64,000 bases of DNA, taken from NCBI RefSeq assembly GCF_004792685.1, contig NZ_SRXT01000006.1:186001-250000 (forward strand), read 5' to 3'. The stretch is from Sphingomonas gei. GTDB lineage: Bacteria > Pseudomonadota > Alphaproteobacteria > Sphingomonadales > Sphingomonadaceae. The notes beneath the pieces were generated by a model, which was given only the letters and a program-made list of their open reading frames with translations, ran no database searches and was not told where the DNA came from. The position numbers and the translations under genes were made by a program. This document shows, piece after piece, positions 17,869-25,808 of this stretch. How positions within the stretch are numbered: the first letter of the stretch is position 1; each line of letters begins with the position of its first letter.

Positions 17869-18297
17869 TCAGTGCAGCAGCGCGATGCCGGCGTGGAGGG
17901 TGAGCGCGACCAGCGCGAACGTCGACAGCACGAACAGGCTGAAACGCACCGCGACCTTGTTGAAGGTTGCCTGGACGAGGCTGTGGGCAATGCGCAGCGC
18001 GACATAGGCCCAGGCTATCCACGCATTGATGCCGTCGCCCGCGCCGAGCAGCGCCAGCGCGAAGCTGACCGCGTAGAACAGGGTCGGCTGTTCCATCAGG
18101 TGGATGTAATTGTGCGCCGGCCATTGCGCGCGCTCCTCGACCATGCCGTCGAGGATGCCGGGGCGGCCGCCGCGCGCCCGCGCCATGTCTATCCCGGCGC
18201 GCTTGAGCGCGGGCATCCGCACCAGGAACATCCAGATGAGCATGACGAGCGACCAGGCGACGAGCGCCACGACGGGCGCGATGATCTGGCTGTGCAT
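17869..18297 (-). CDS. MAPEG-family membrane protein
   Basis: A 142-aa four-helix membrane protein of the MAPEG superfamily: first helix with LVMLIWMFLVRMPALK, then ERAQWPAHNYIHLMEQPTLFYAV with the conserved EQP motif, then AWAYVALRIAHSLVQATFNKVAVRF with the conserved Arg-x-x-His. Bacterial members are mostly uncharacterised and some carry glutathione transferase activity. ATG 18297 begins directly with the first helix; a longer frame upstream has no support. It is convergent with the TIGR02588 gene. Confidence 0.85.
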   Translation of the reverse strand: MHSQIIAPVVALVAWSLVMLIWMFLVRMPALKRAGIDMARARGGRPGILDGMVEERAQWPAHNYIHLMEQPTLFYAVSFALALLGAGDGINAWIAWAYVALRIAHSLVQATFNKVAVRFSLFVLSTFALVALTLHAGIALLH

Positions 18298-18358
18298 TTC
18301 GGGTCCCCTCCGATTTGTCGCGCGAAGCTGCCGCAATCGGTTCGGGAATGCAACGGAG

Positions 18359-19342
18359 CTAGCGTCTGGCGGTCCAGCGCGCGAAGATGTCGGTCCACAG
18401 GCGGCCCGGGGAATCGGCGGGGAGATGGAGCGCGCCGAAGCCATGGCCACCCTTTTCGAGGATATGCGCCTCGACCGGGACGTTCGCGGCGCGGCATTTT
18501 TCGATCGTCAGCAGGCTCTGCGCGACGGGCACGGTGCCGTCGTCGACAGCGTGGACGAGGAAGATCGGCGGAGTCTCAGCGGTGATCCGGTCGCTGGTCT
18601 CGTAGCGGGCGAGGAGCGCGGGGTCCTGGTTGTTGCCGAGCAGCATGCCGGCCGAGCGACTGTTGAGGCCCGCGGTGCTGAACGAGACGACCGGATAGAC
18701 GAGCCCGGCGAAATCGGGGCGGGCGCTCTGCCGGTCGGCGGCATCGACCGGCGCATAGACTCGATCGGCATGCCCGACCGCAAGCGAAGCACCGAGATGG
18801 CCGCCGGCCGAGAAGCCGCATATGCCGAGCTTCGCCGGATCCACGCCGAACTTGCCGGCCTGTGCGCGGATCAGCCGCATCGCGCGCTGCGCATCCTGGA
18901 GTGGCACGTCGGCGCGATTCGCCCAGCCTTCGCCGGGCAGGCGATAGGCGAGGACGAAGACGGTGATGCCGTGCTGGGTCAGTGCCTTGGCGACATCCAC
19001 GCCTTCATTCTCGACCGAGACGAAACCATAGCCGCCGCCGGGGATCGAGAGCACCGCCCGGCCATCGGGCTTTGCGGGGCGATAGACGCCGACCATCGGC
19101 TCGGAGACGCCGCGCAGCCACAGCTCCTTGAAGCTGCCGTTGACGGTGAAGTTGTTGGCGGGAAGCGGGCTCGGTGCACCGGGAGGCGAGCCGGGCCAGA
19201 GCTTGAAGTGCTCGCGCGGCGGCCAAGATGCGGTGCCGGTGCCGAGGACATAGGGCATGGAGGCATCCTGCGCGCGGGCGGCGGGAACGAGCGCGAGGCT
19301 CGCGGCGGCGCCTCCGATCAGCGTGCGGCGGTCGATCTGCAT
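18359..19342 (-). CDS. Exported alpha/beta hydrolase (acetyl-esterase/BD-FAE-like)
   Basis: A 327-aa esterase with a Tat-like signal (RRTLIGGAAASLAL, cleavage near AARA, residue 24). The oxyanion loop is PGGGYGFV, the nucleophile is Ser in GFSAGGH, the acid Asp in HAVDDGTVP and the catalytic His in KGGHGFG. This arrangement is that of carbohydrate acetyl esterases and related lipases of the Aes/BD-FAE group. No glycan-degradation genes adjoin it, so the substrate is open. Upstream lies the HxlR regulator gene on the same strand. Confidence 0.86.
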   Translation of the reverse strand: MQIDRRTLIGGAAASLALVPAARAQDASMPYVLGTGTASWPPREHFKLWPGSPPGAPSPLPANNFTVNGSFKELWLRGVSEPMVGVYRPAKPDGRAVLSIPGGGYGFVSVENEGVDVAKALTQHGITVFVLAYRLPGEGWANRADVPLQDAQRAMRLIRAQAGKFGVDPAKLGICGFSAGGHLGASLAVGHADRVYAPVDAADRQSARPDFAGLVYPVVSFSTAGLNSRSAGMLLGNNQDPALLARYETSDRITAETPPIFLVHAVDDGTVPVAQSLLTIEKCRAANVPVEAHILEKGGHGFGALHLPADSPGRLWTDIFARWTARR

Positions 19343-19399
19343 GACATCCTCCCCGTTTTCTAGTGCTGTCCTAGCGCGGTTTGCCGCCGGGCAGGAAGA

Positions 19400-19810
19400 C
19401 TAGATCGCCGCGCGCGAATCGAAGGTGGCGCGCGCCGTCTCGATCCGCTCGAGATTGGCTTCGGCCCATAGCCAGACGCTGCAAAAGGCTGCGCCGAGGG
19501 TCTCGCCGAGATCGGTGAGGCGATAGTCAACCCGCGGCGGGATCACGGCGTGAACCGTGCGATCGACCAGGCCGTCGCGCTCCATCTGGCGGAGCGTCTG
19601 GGTGAGCATCTTCTGGCTGATCCCGGGCACCAGCTTGGCGATATGGGTGAAGCGCAGATGCTCGTGCTCGGCAAGCGCTTCGAGGATCAGCATCGTCCAT
19701 TTGTCGGCGACGCGGCCGATCACGTCCGTCACCAGCGCGTCGACGCGGGGATCCCCGGCGTCGGGCCAGGGTTTCTGTCGCGTGGGAGGAAGCGGCACGG
19801 ACTTGGCCAA
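19400..19810 (-). CDS. HxlR-family winged-helix transcriptional regulator
   Basis: A 136-aa regulator with the HxlR domain: RVADKWTMLILEAL, FTHIAKLVPGISQKMLTQTLRQMERDGLV (recognition helix and wing) and YRLTDLGETL. I place the start at TTG 19810 because GGAG lies 8 nt upstream; a GTG at 19801 is possible, and the longer frame starting at 19912 would run into the divergent SDR start. It is divergent from the SDR/tautomerase operon, the usual arrangement for HxlR regulators that control an adjacent oxidoreductase in response to electrophiles. Confidence 0.87.
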   Translation of the reverse strand: MAKSVPLPPTRQKPWPDAGDPRVDALVTDVIGRVADKWTMLILEALAEHEHLRFTHIAKLVPGISQKMLTQTLRQMERDGLVDRTVHAVIPPRVDYRLTDLGETLGAAFCSVWLWAEANLERIETARATFDSRAAI

Positions 19811-19911
19811 AATACAGTCTCCAAAAGGTGCGTATAATTCTTTTCGGTGCCTTCTTACGGATGGAGAGTAGCGGTTTAGATTGGCGGCAGCAACGCAACA
19901 GGAGCATCGCA
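19811..19911. promoter_or_regulatory. Divergent promoter/operator region between HxlR regulator and SDR operon
   Basis: About 100 bp, more AT-rich than its surroundings (TATAATTCTTTTCGG near 19833). It must carry both promoters and probably the HxlR operator. TATAAT at 19833-19838 is a good -10 match for the SDR strand. I cannot delimit the operator by eye. Confidence 0.4.
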
Positions 19912-20679
19912 ATGAAGACCAGCGGCAACACCATTTTGATCACCGGCGGCGGCTCGGGCATCGGCGCGGCACTCGCGCAGCGCTTCCATGCGCAGGGTAA
20001 CCAGGTGATCATCGCAGGGCGGCGCCGCGAAGCGCTGGACGAAGTCGTCGACGGCCGCGACGGGATGTTCGCGATGACGCTCGATGTCGAAAGCGCCGAC
20101 GCGATCGAGGATTTCGCGCTGCGCGTGATCGCCGAGCATCCGTCGCTCAACGTGCTGATCAACAATGCTGGGATCATGCGCTTCGAAGCGCTCGATACGC
20201 GGCGCGACCTCGCCGACGCGGAGACGACGATCACGACCAACCTGTTGGGTCCGATCCGGCTGACCAATGCGCTGATCGACCATCTGACCGCACGCGTCGA
20301 CGCGGCGATCGTCAACCTCACCTCGGGCCTCGCCTTCGTGCCGCTGATCGATACGCCGACCTACAACGCCACCAAGGCAGCGATGCACAGCTACACGGTG
20401 TCGCTGCGCGAGACGCTGAGGGGCAGGGTGGAAGTGATCGAGCTGGCGCCGCCGGCGGTTCAGACCGGCCTGACGCCGGGGCAGGAGAACCGCCCAGGCT
20501 ACCAGCCGCTCGCGGAGTTCATTGACGACGTGATGGCGCTGTTCGGCCAGCAGCCGACGCCGAGCGAACTCCTTGTCGAGCGAGTCAAGTTCCTGCGCAA
20601 CGCCGAGGCCGAGGGGCGCTTCGATTCGACCTTGAAGCAGCTCAACGACACCGCGCGCGCGGCGCGAAACGCCCAATAG
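19912..20679 (+). CDS. SDR-family oxidoreductase (DltE-like)
   Basis: A 255-aa short-chain dehydrogenase. NAD(P) binding motif TGGGSGIG near residue 15, NNAG near 85, and the catalytic YNATK near 154 preceded by LTSGLAFVP. The short C-terminus with VQTGLTPGQ is that of DltE-like SDRs. Start ATG 19912 has a GGAG-type site upstream; the frame extends further but those residues do not belong to the fold. First gene of a two-gene operon with a tautomerase, under the divergent HxlR regulator. Confidence 0.9.
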   Translation: MKTSGNTILITGGGSGIGAALAQRFHAQGNQVIIAGRRREALDEVVDGRDGMFAMTLDVESADAIEDFALRVIAEHPSLNVLINNAGIMRFEALDTRRDLADAETTITTNLLGPIRLTNALIDHLTARVDAAIVNLTSGLAFVPLIDTPTYNATKAAMHSYTVSLRETLRGRVEVIELAPPAVQTGLTPGQENRPGYQPLAEFIDDVMALFGQQPTPSELLVERVKFLRNAEAEGRFDSTLKQLNDTARAARNAQ

Positions 20680-20689
20680 GAGGACGATC

Positions 20690-20902
20690 ATGCCATTTGC
20701 CAATTTCAAGCTTCCGCAAGCCGCGCTTTCGCGCGCGCAGAAGGAAGAGCTGGTCCATCGCACCACTGCGATGCTCGTCGACTATTTCGGCGAAGGGGCG
20801 CGAGCGCACACCATGGTGCTGATCGAGGACGTGCCGGACGGCGGCTATGCCCGGGCGGACGAGGTGTTCGTGGTGCCCGAGGAATGGCGCGCCAGGGAAT
20901 AG
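20690..20902 (+). CDS. 4-oxalocrotonate tautomerase-family protein
   Basis: A 70-aa protein with proline directly after the initiator (MPFANF), the catalytic base of tautomerases. Helix AQKEELVHRTTAMLVDYFG and strand HTMVLIEDVPDGGYARA match the beta-alpha-beta 4-OT fold. A strong AGGAGGACGATC site precedes the ATG, 10 nt after the SDR stop. Substrate unknown; likely acts with the SDR on a small carbonyl compound. Confidence 0.8.
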   Translation: MPFANFKLPQAALSRAQKEELVHRTTAMLVDYFGEGARAHTMVLIEDVPDGGYARADEVFVVPEEWRARE

Positions 20903-20925
20903 CTGGCGAAGTGCAGCGTTACAGA

Positions 20926-20962
20926 AAGGGCCGGGGATCGCTCCCCGGCCTTTTCGTTTTTC
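20926..20962. terminator. Rho-independent terminator, probably bidirectional
   Basis: An 8-bp GC stem (GGCCGGGG / CCCCGGCC, loop of six) is flanked by AAAG on the left and CTTTTCGTTTTT on the right. It lies between the convergent tautomerase and deoxyhypusine-synthase-like genes. Confidence 0.85.
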
Positions 20963-20975
20963 CGGTTTGCCAGGT

Positions 20976-22055
20976 TCAGGCGAAGAGCTTCGCCCAGCCG
21001 CGCTTGGCGCGATCCTTCCAGTGGCCGCGATGGTAGGCGTCCGAAGCGAGGAGCGGCATTACCGAACCCGCCTCGGCGAACACCATCTGCTCGATGCCGG
21101 TGTTGACCTTGCCCCAGCTCGCGGCTTCCTGCAGCGTCGAGGACGAGCAGGCCCCGTCGCGGACATCGGCGACGGTGATCTGCACCGCGTACTTATGTAC
21201 CGCGACATCCTCATGCCCGAGGATCTCGGCGCAGACGACGGTGTCCTGGATGAAGTTCTTGGGCACGCCGCCGCCAATCATCAGCAGGCCGGTGGTGCCC
21301 GCCGCGATCTTGATCTCGGTGAGCTCGCGGAAGTCGGCGACTGCGTCGATCATCAGATAGGGGCGGCCTTCCTTGGCCGCATCGACCTGATGCTTGACCA
21401 GGCCGAAGCCTGCCGACGAGTCGACAAAGGCCGGGCAGAAGATCGGCACGTCATGCTCGTAAGCGAGCTTGACGAGGCTGTTCTCCTTCTTGCCGTGCTC
21501 GACGAGATACTTGCCCATCTCGCGGATGAACGCCCGGCTCGAATAGGCCTTGGGCTCGAGGCTCTCGGCAATCTCGAAGATCGTGTGGTCGACATTCTGG
21601 AGGTCGGTTTCGTCGATGTACGTGTCGTAGATGCGATCGATGTAGAGCGAGCGCAGCGTATCGTCGTCGGGGATCTCGAGCGCCTGATAATGCTTGTGGC
21701 CGAGGCCCTCGAAGAAATCCATGTCGACGATGGTGGCGCCGGTGGCGACGATGCCGTCGACCATGTTGTTGCGGACCAGCTCGGCATAGAGGTCCATGCA
21801 GCCGCCGGCCGAGGTCGAGCCTGCGATCACGAGGAAAATCGTGCAGTCCTTGTCGGCCAGCATCTGGTTGTAGATGTTGGTCGCGCGGCCGAGATCGCGG
21901 CTGGTGAAGCTCATATCGGCCATCGCATCGACGATCGGTCGCGCGTCGAAGCTGGTGATGTCGATATGCTTGACCTGCTTCGAGAGCAGCTCCGCCTTGC
22001 GGGTGTCGTTGATCGGCGGATTTGCCGATGCGGTCTTGGTGAGGGTGTCGGTCAT
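20976..22055 (-). CDS. Deoxyhypusine synthase-like protein (probable homospermidine synthase)
   Basis: A 359-aa protein of the deoxyhypusine synthase superfamily. TSAGGCMDL and ATGATIVDMDFFEGLGH match NAD-binding segments, and ASWGKVNTG aligns with the segment around the catalytic lysine in eukaryotic DHS (SWGKI). Bacteria lack eIF5A, so bacterial members must make something else; use of putrescine as aminobutyl acceptor to give homospermidine is an inference, consistent with homospermidine being typical of sphingomonads. Start ATG 22055 chosen over 22088. The upstream gene on the same strand is a type III decarboxylase that could provide putrescine. Confidence 0.88.
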   Translation of the reverse strand: MTDTLTKTASANPPINDTRKAELLSKQVKHIDITSFDARPIVDAMADMSFTSRDLGRATNIYNQMLADKDCTIFLVIAGSTSAGGCMDLYAELVRNNMVDGIVATGATIVDMDFFEGLGHKHYQALEIPDDDTLRSLYIDRIYDTYIDETDLQNVDHTIFEIAESLEPKAYSSRAFIREMGKYLVEHGKKENSLVKLAYEHDVPIFCPAFVDSSAGFGLVKHQVDAAKEGRPYLMIDAVADFRELTEIKIAAGTTGLLMIGGGVPKNFIQDTVVCAEILGHEDVAVHKYAVQITVADVRDGACSSSTLQEAASWGKVNTGIEQMVFAEAGSVMPLLASDAYHRGHWKDRAKRGWAKLFA

Positions 22056-22135
22056 GGGATTCCCATCTGCATGGCCGTCGTCATTCAAAGGGGACGCGGA
22101 AACCCGTTGGGCGGACCGAAGCCCGCCAAATAGCC

Positions 22136-22200
22136 GTCATCCCGGCGAACGCCGGGATCTCGTGCCAGAGGCCTGAGACCCCGGCTTTCGCCAGGGTGAC
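22136..22200. repeat. REP-like palindromic element, copy 1
   Basis: Left arm GTCATCCCGGCGAACGCCGG and inverted right arm CCGGCTTTCGCCAGGGTGAC around a short variable middle. Four further copies lie at about 47.4, 56.5, 60.0 and 60.85 kb. It separates the decarboxylase and the deoxyhypusine synthase-like gene. Confidence 0.85.
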
Positions 22201-22209
22201 GGGAAATGG

Positions 22210-23433
22210 TTACAGCTTGACGACGTTGTTCGCTACGGCGGGTTCTTCGACCTCGGTGTAGAGCGATACCATCGGCTCGTCGTCGACGATCACCGTTTGG
22301 TCCGATCCGAAGCCGTTGAACGCGGTGCGCATCGCCGAACCATAGGCGCCGAGCATGCCGATCTCGATATAGTCGCCGGCACGGATGTCGGCGGGCAGCA
22401 GGAACGGGCCCGCCATGTGGTCGAGATCGTCGCAGGTCGGACCGTAGAAGCTGAACTCCATATCCTTGGCGTTCGAATCCGGCTGCCTGAGCAGGCTGAC
22501 CGGGAAGCGCCAGCCGACATGCGCGGCATCAAACAGCGCGCCATAAGCGCCGTCGTTGATATAGAGTTCGGCACCGCGGCGACGCTCGACGCGGACGATG
22601 AGCGAGCTATATTCCGCACAGAGCGCGCGGCCGGGCTCGCACCACAATTCGGACGAATAGCTGACCGGCAGCGATTCGAACGCGCGGTGGATCGTTGCGA
22701 AATAACGCTCGAGCGGCGGCGGCTCCATGCCGGGATAGGACGAGGGGAACCCGCCGCCGACATCGATCACGTCGACGGTGACCGCCGCCTCGACGATCGC
22801 TGCGCGGACGCGCTCCATCGCATTGGCATAGGCCTCGGGCGACATCGCCTGGCTGCCGACATGGAAGCAGATGCCCAGGGCATCGGCGACCTGACGGGTG
22901 GCCATGAGCAGTTCCTTGGACTCGCCGGGGCCCGCGCCGAACTTCGAGGCGAGGCTGAGCTTCGAATGATCCGACGAGACGCGCAGCCGCACGCAGAGCG
23001 TCAGATCCTCGGCGCCCTTGGTGGCGAAGACGATCTTGTCGAGTTCTTCAATCGAGTCGAGGCTGAACACGCGGACGCCGTGGACGAAATACGCCTCGGC
23101 GATCGCTTCCTCGGCCTTGACCGGGTGCATGAAGCACAAAGTCGCGCCCGACAGCGTCGATGCGACGAGACGCACCTCGGCGATCGAGGCGACATCGTAA
23201 TGCGTGACGCCGCTATCCCACAGGATCTGCAGGAGATCCGGCGAGGGATTGGCCTTCACGGCATACATCGAGCGACCCGGAAACTTCTCGACGAAGAAGC
23301 GGGCGGCGCGCGATGCTGCGTGCGGACGAGTCAACGTTACCGGTTGAACCGGGCGCTGGGCGACAATGTCGATACCGCGAAGGGCGGTCGAACGGGGAGA
23401 CGCTAACCCCAGCGCGCTATGATATTTGTGCAA
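22210..23433 (-). CDS. Fold-type III PLP decarboxylase (ornithine decarboxylase-like)
   Basis: A 407-aa enzyme of the ornithine/arginine/DAP decarboxylase group. PLP lysine in YAVKANP, glycine loop DVGGGFP, EPGRALCAE, and GPTCDDLD with the active-site cysteine and substrate-binding aspartates, which is the ornithine-type pattern. I start it at TTG 23433 because GGAGG lies 9 nt upstream; a TTG at 23463 lacks such a site. Next gene downstream is the deoxyhypusine synthase-like protein, so the pair could run ornithine to putrescine to homospermidine. A REP-like element lies between them. Confidence 0.88.
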   Translation of the reverse strand: MHKYHSALGLASPRSTALRGIDIVAQRPVQPVTLTRPHAASRAARFFVEKFPGRSMYAVKANPSPDLLQILWDSGVTHYDVASIAEVRLVASTLSGATLCFMHPVKAEEAIAEAYFVHGVRVFSLDSIEELDKIVFATKGAEDLTLCVRLRVSSDHSKLSLASKFGAGPGESKELLMATRQVADALGICFHVGSQAMSPEAYANAMERVRAAIVEAAVTVDVIDVGGGFPSSYPGMEPPPLERYFATIHRAFESLPVSYSSELWCEPGRALCAEYSSLIVRVERRRGAELYINDGAYGALFDAAHVGWRFPVSLLRQPDSNAKDMEFSFYGPTCDDLDHMAGPFLLPADIRAGDYIEIGMLGAYGSAMRTAFNGFGSDQTVIVDDEPMVSLYTEVEEPAVANNVVKL

Positions 23434-23585
23434 TTCAAGGGACCTCCAAATGCCTCGCGGCAATCATTGACGAAAAGCTGCCTTGCGGTTGGAAGTCCCA
23501 TGGGGCAGCGGAAGGCGGCATTTAGGGACGAGGTCCCCCCATGTAAAGCGATTCGGTATCCGGAAATGTACGGCGGGGGTGAAGT

Positions 23586-24554
23586 GTGACGATTGTGCGA
23601 CAGCCGACTCGGGCGGGAGTGCGGGATGCCGCGGCGAAGATCGCGGCGATCCTGCCGCAAACGCCTCTGCTGACAGTGGAAATTCGTGGGGTACCGGTGT
23701 GCTTCAAGGCGGAGTCGCTGCAGCCGATCGGCGCCTTCAAGATCCGCGGCGCGTGGCATCGGCTGACGGCGCTGGACTCCGCTGCGCGCGAACGGGGCGT
23801 CGTCGCTTTCTCGTCGGGGAATCATGCGCAGGGAATCGCGTGGGCTGCGAGGAAGCTCGGTATCCCGGCGGTGATCGTGATGCCGTCCGACGCCCCGAAG
23901 GTGAAGCTCGACGCGACGCTGGCGATGGGCGCCGAAGTGGTGAAATATGATCGCGCGAGGGAGAGCCGCGAAAAAATCGCCGCGCACCTTGCGCACGCAC
24001 GAGGGGCTGCATTGGTGCCGAGCTTCGACGATCCGTGGATCATCGAGGGGCAGGGCAGCGCCGGGATCGAGGCGATGACCCAGATGGTCGAGAGGAAGCT
24101 TGCCGATCCCTCGAACGTCGTGGTGCCGTGCGGCGGCGGCGGGCTCGCCGCTGGACTGGCGTTGGCGCTGCCCGAGGCTGCGATCACCCTGGTCGAGCCC
24201 GAGGGCTGGGACGATATGCGCCGTAGCCTGGAGGCTGGCTGGATCGAGCCGGTGGGCGACAATCCGCCGCCGACGGCGTGCGATGCGCTGCAGACCAAGG
24301 AGGTCTCTCCGCTGACCTTCGACGTGCTCAGCCGGCGCGACGCCAGGGGCATCGCGGTGAGCGAGCGCGAGATTCGCGATGCCCAGCGCTGGGCGGCGGC
24401 GAAGCTGCGGCTGGTGTTAGAGCCGGGCGGTTCGGTCGCGCTCGCGGCTTTGCTCGCCGGCAAGGTCGACGTGACGCCGGGATTGCTCGTGGTGCTTTCG
24501 GGGGGCAATGCCGATCCGGACGCCTATGCGGCGGTGCTGGGATCGAGGGACTGA
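23586..24554 (+). CDS. Threonine/serine dehydratase (PLP fold type II)
   Basis: A 322-aa PLP enzyme. Lys in GAFKIRGA forms the Schiff base, SSGNHAQG binds the carboxylate, and the tetraglycine loop CGGGGLAAG binds the phosphate. It lacks the C-terminal regulatory (ACT-like) domain of biosynthetic IlvA, so it is a catabolic or detoxifying type. Starts at GTG 23586; the 152-bp region to the divergent decarboxylase holds the promoters. The next small gene overlaps its stop by 1 nt. Confidence 0.88.
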   Translation: MTIVRQPTRAGVRDAAAKIAAILPQTPLLTVEIRGVPVCFKAESLQPIGAFKIRGAWHRLTALDSAARERGVVAFSSGNHAQGIAWAARKLGIPAVIVMPSDAPKVKLDATLAMGAEVVKYDRARESREKIAAHLAHARGAALVPSFDDPWIIEGQGSAGIEAMTQMVERKLADPSNVVVPCGGGGLAAGLALALPEAAITLVEPEGWDDMRRSLEAGWIEPVGDNPPPTACDALQTKEVSPLTFDVLSRRDARGIAVSEREIRDAQRWAAAKLRLVLEPGGSVALAALLAGKVDVTPGLLVVLSGGNADPDAYAAVLGSRD

Positions 24555-24733
24555 TGAAGGAGACGCAGTTCGGCGCGGTGCTCGCCAACGTGCTCAGCGT
24601 GGCGACACGCGGGGTGGGGCTTTTCCTGTGGTATTTCCTACGGCTGATCTATCGCGGCGAGCCGAAGGTGGTCGCCGGTTTCGCCGGCGTTGGGCTGGCC
24701 ATCGTCCTGCTGGTCTGGCTGATCGTGCGATGA
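24554..24733 (+). CDS. Small membrane protein, hypothetical
   Basis: A 59-aa protein with two hydrophobic stretches (VATRGVGLFLWYFLRLIY and VVAGFAGVGLAIVLLVWLIV). Its ATG shares a base with the dehydratase stop and its end overlaps the next small frame by 4 nt, so it reads as part of an operon. I do not recognise a family. Confidence 0.55.
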   Translation: MKETQFGAVLANVLSVATRGVGLFLWYFLRLIYRGEPKVVAGFAGVGLAIVLLVWLIVR

Positions 24734-24900
24734 TGGATCCCGGGCTCAATCCGCTGTTGCTGAGCATCGCAGTGGTGGCGATGTTCGCGCTGGTCTGGGG
24801 CGGGGTGCGGACCTGGCGCGGCGGTGATCGAGTGAAGGGCGTGCTGATGGGGATCTGTGCGCTGGTGCTGCTGGGGAATTTGCTGATCTGGTCGGTGTGA
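24730..24900 (+). CDS. Small membrane protein, hypothetical
   Basis: A 56-aa protein with two predicted helices (LLLSIAVVAMFALVWGG and GVLMGICALVLLGNLLIW) joined by a basic loop TWRGGDRVK. It starts in an ATGA overlap with the preceding small gene. Function not recognised; the overlap and the absence of stops support translation. Confidence 0.52.
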   Translation: MMDPGLNPLLLSIAVVAMFALVWGGVRTWRGGDRVKGVLMGICALVLLGNLLIWSV

Positions 24901-24920
24901 AAGAGCGGCAGGGCAACTCT

Positions 24921-25052
24921 TTCCCTCTCCCTGTGGGAGCTAGGTGGGGGTGTTCGCACTCTCGATAGTCCGATTGCCCTCACCCAGCTCCGACTAGGAC
25001 CCGCTGAAGAAGCGGGCCCAAGTCTGCGCAACCCCTCCCGATGGGAGAGGGT
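24921..25052. repeat. GC-rich intergenic repeat with CCCTCTCCC / GGGAGAGGG ends
   Basis: The gap between the small membrane genes and the convergent hydrolase begins with CCCTCTCCC-like and ends with CCTCCCGATGGGAGAGGG, with internal GCCCTCACCC and a short hairpin CCCGCTGAAGAAGCGGG. A related element lies at 52865-52983. No gene is visible in it; it may also terminate both transcripts. Confidence 0.6.
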
Positions 25053-25059
25053 AGATAAT

Positions 25060-25716
25060 TCACCGAATCGGCGAATTCGGATCCAGCCGCATGTCCAAAT
25101 ACTTGTCCACCGAGCCCATCAATTGCTCCATTTCGTCCTGGAAGAAATGGTTCGCCTGCGGGATCGTGTCGTGGTGGATGGTGATGTGCTTCTGGGTGCG
25201 CAATTTGTCGACGAGCTTCTGCGTCGCCGCCGGAGTCGCGACTTCGTCGCCCTCGCCCTGGATGATGATGCCCGAAGAGGGGCAGGGCGCGAGGAAGCTG
25301 AAATCATACATGTTGGCCGGGGGGGCGACCGAGATGAAGCCGCGAATCTCGGGGCGGCGCATCAGAAGCTGCATGCCGATCCAGGCGCCGAAGCTGACTC
25401 CGGCGATCCAGGTGGTCGAGGCCTCGGGGTGGAAGCTCTGCACCCAGTCGAGCGCCGACGCGGCATCCGAGAGCTCGCCGATGCCGTTGTCGAACGTGCC
25501 CTGGCTCTTGCCGACGCCGCGGAAATTGAAGCGCAGGGTGGCGAAGCCGCGGCGCTGGAAAGTCTTGTAGAGCTCCTGGACGATGCGGTTGTTCATCGTG
25601 CCGCCGGCATTGGGATGCGGGTGTAGGATCATCGCAACGGGCGCGCGGGGCTTGGGAGCGGGGGCGAAACGCCCTTCGAGACGGCCTTCGGGACCGGGGA
25701 AGATGACTTCGGGCAA
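25060..25716 (-). CDS. Alpha/beta hydrolase (COG2945-like)
   Basis: A 218-aa serine hydrolase: HPHPNAGGTM oxyanion loop, FNFRGVGKSQG, nucleophile Ser in GVSFGAW, Asp in GEGDEVAT, and His in QANHFF. Length and motifs match the small COG2945 hydrolases of proteobacteria. The start is placed at TTG 25716, giving an LPEVIFPGPEGRLEG N-terminus typical of the family; no in-frame ATG fits. It is divergent from the cysteine desulfurase genes. Substrate unknown. Confidence 0.86.
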   Translation of the reverse strand: MPEVIFPGPEGRLEGRFAPAPKPRAPVAMILHPHPNAGGTMNNRIVQELYKTFQRRGFATLRFNFRGVGKSQGTFDNGIGELSDAASALDWVQSFHPEASTTWIAGVSFGAWIGMQLLMRRPEIRGFISVAPPANMYDFSFLAPCPSSGIIIQGEGDEVATPAATQKLVDKLRTQKHITIHHDTIPQANHFFQDEMEQLMGSVDKYLDMRLDPNSPIR

Positions 25717-25808
25717 TGTAAGCCTGCCTTGAAAAGGGGACGCGCAGTGTAGCGCGGGGAATTGGGCGCTATATAGGCAGCGCCCGCTTTTGCGCAATTG
25801 GAACCAAT

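Noticed and set aside
22471..22490. GTTCGAATCC resembling a tRNA T-arm
   Set aside because: It lies in the decarboxylase coding sequence and no acceptor stem or anticodon arm can be built around it.
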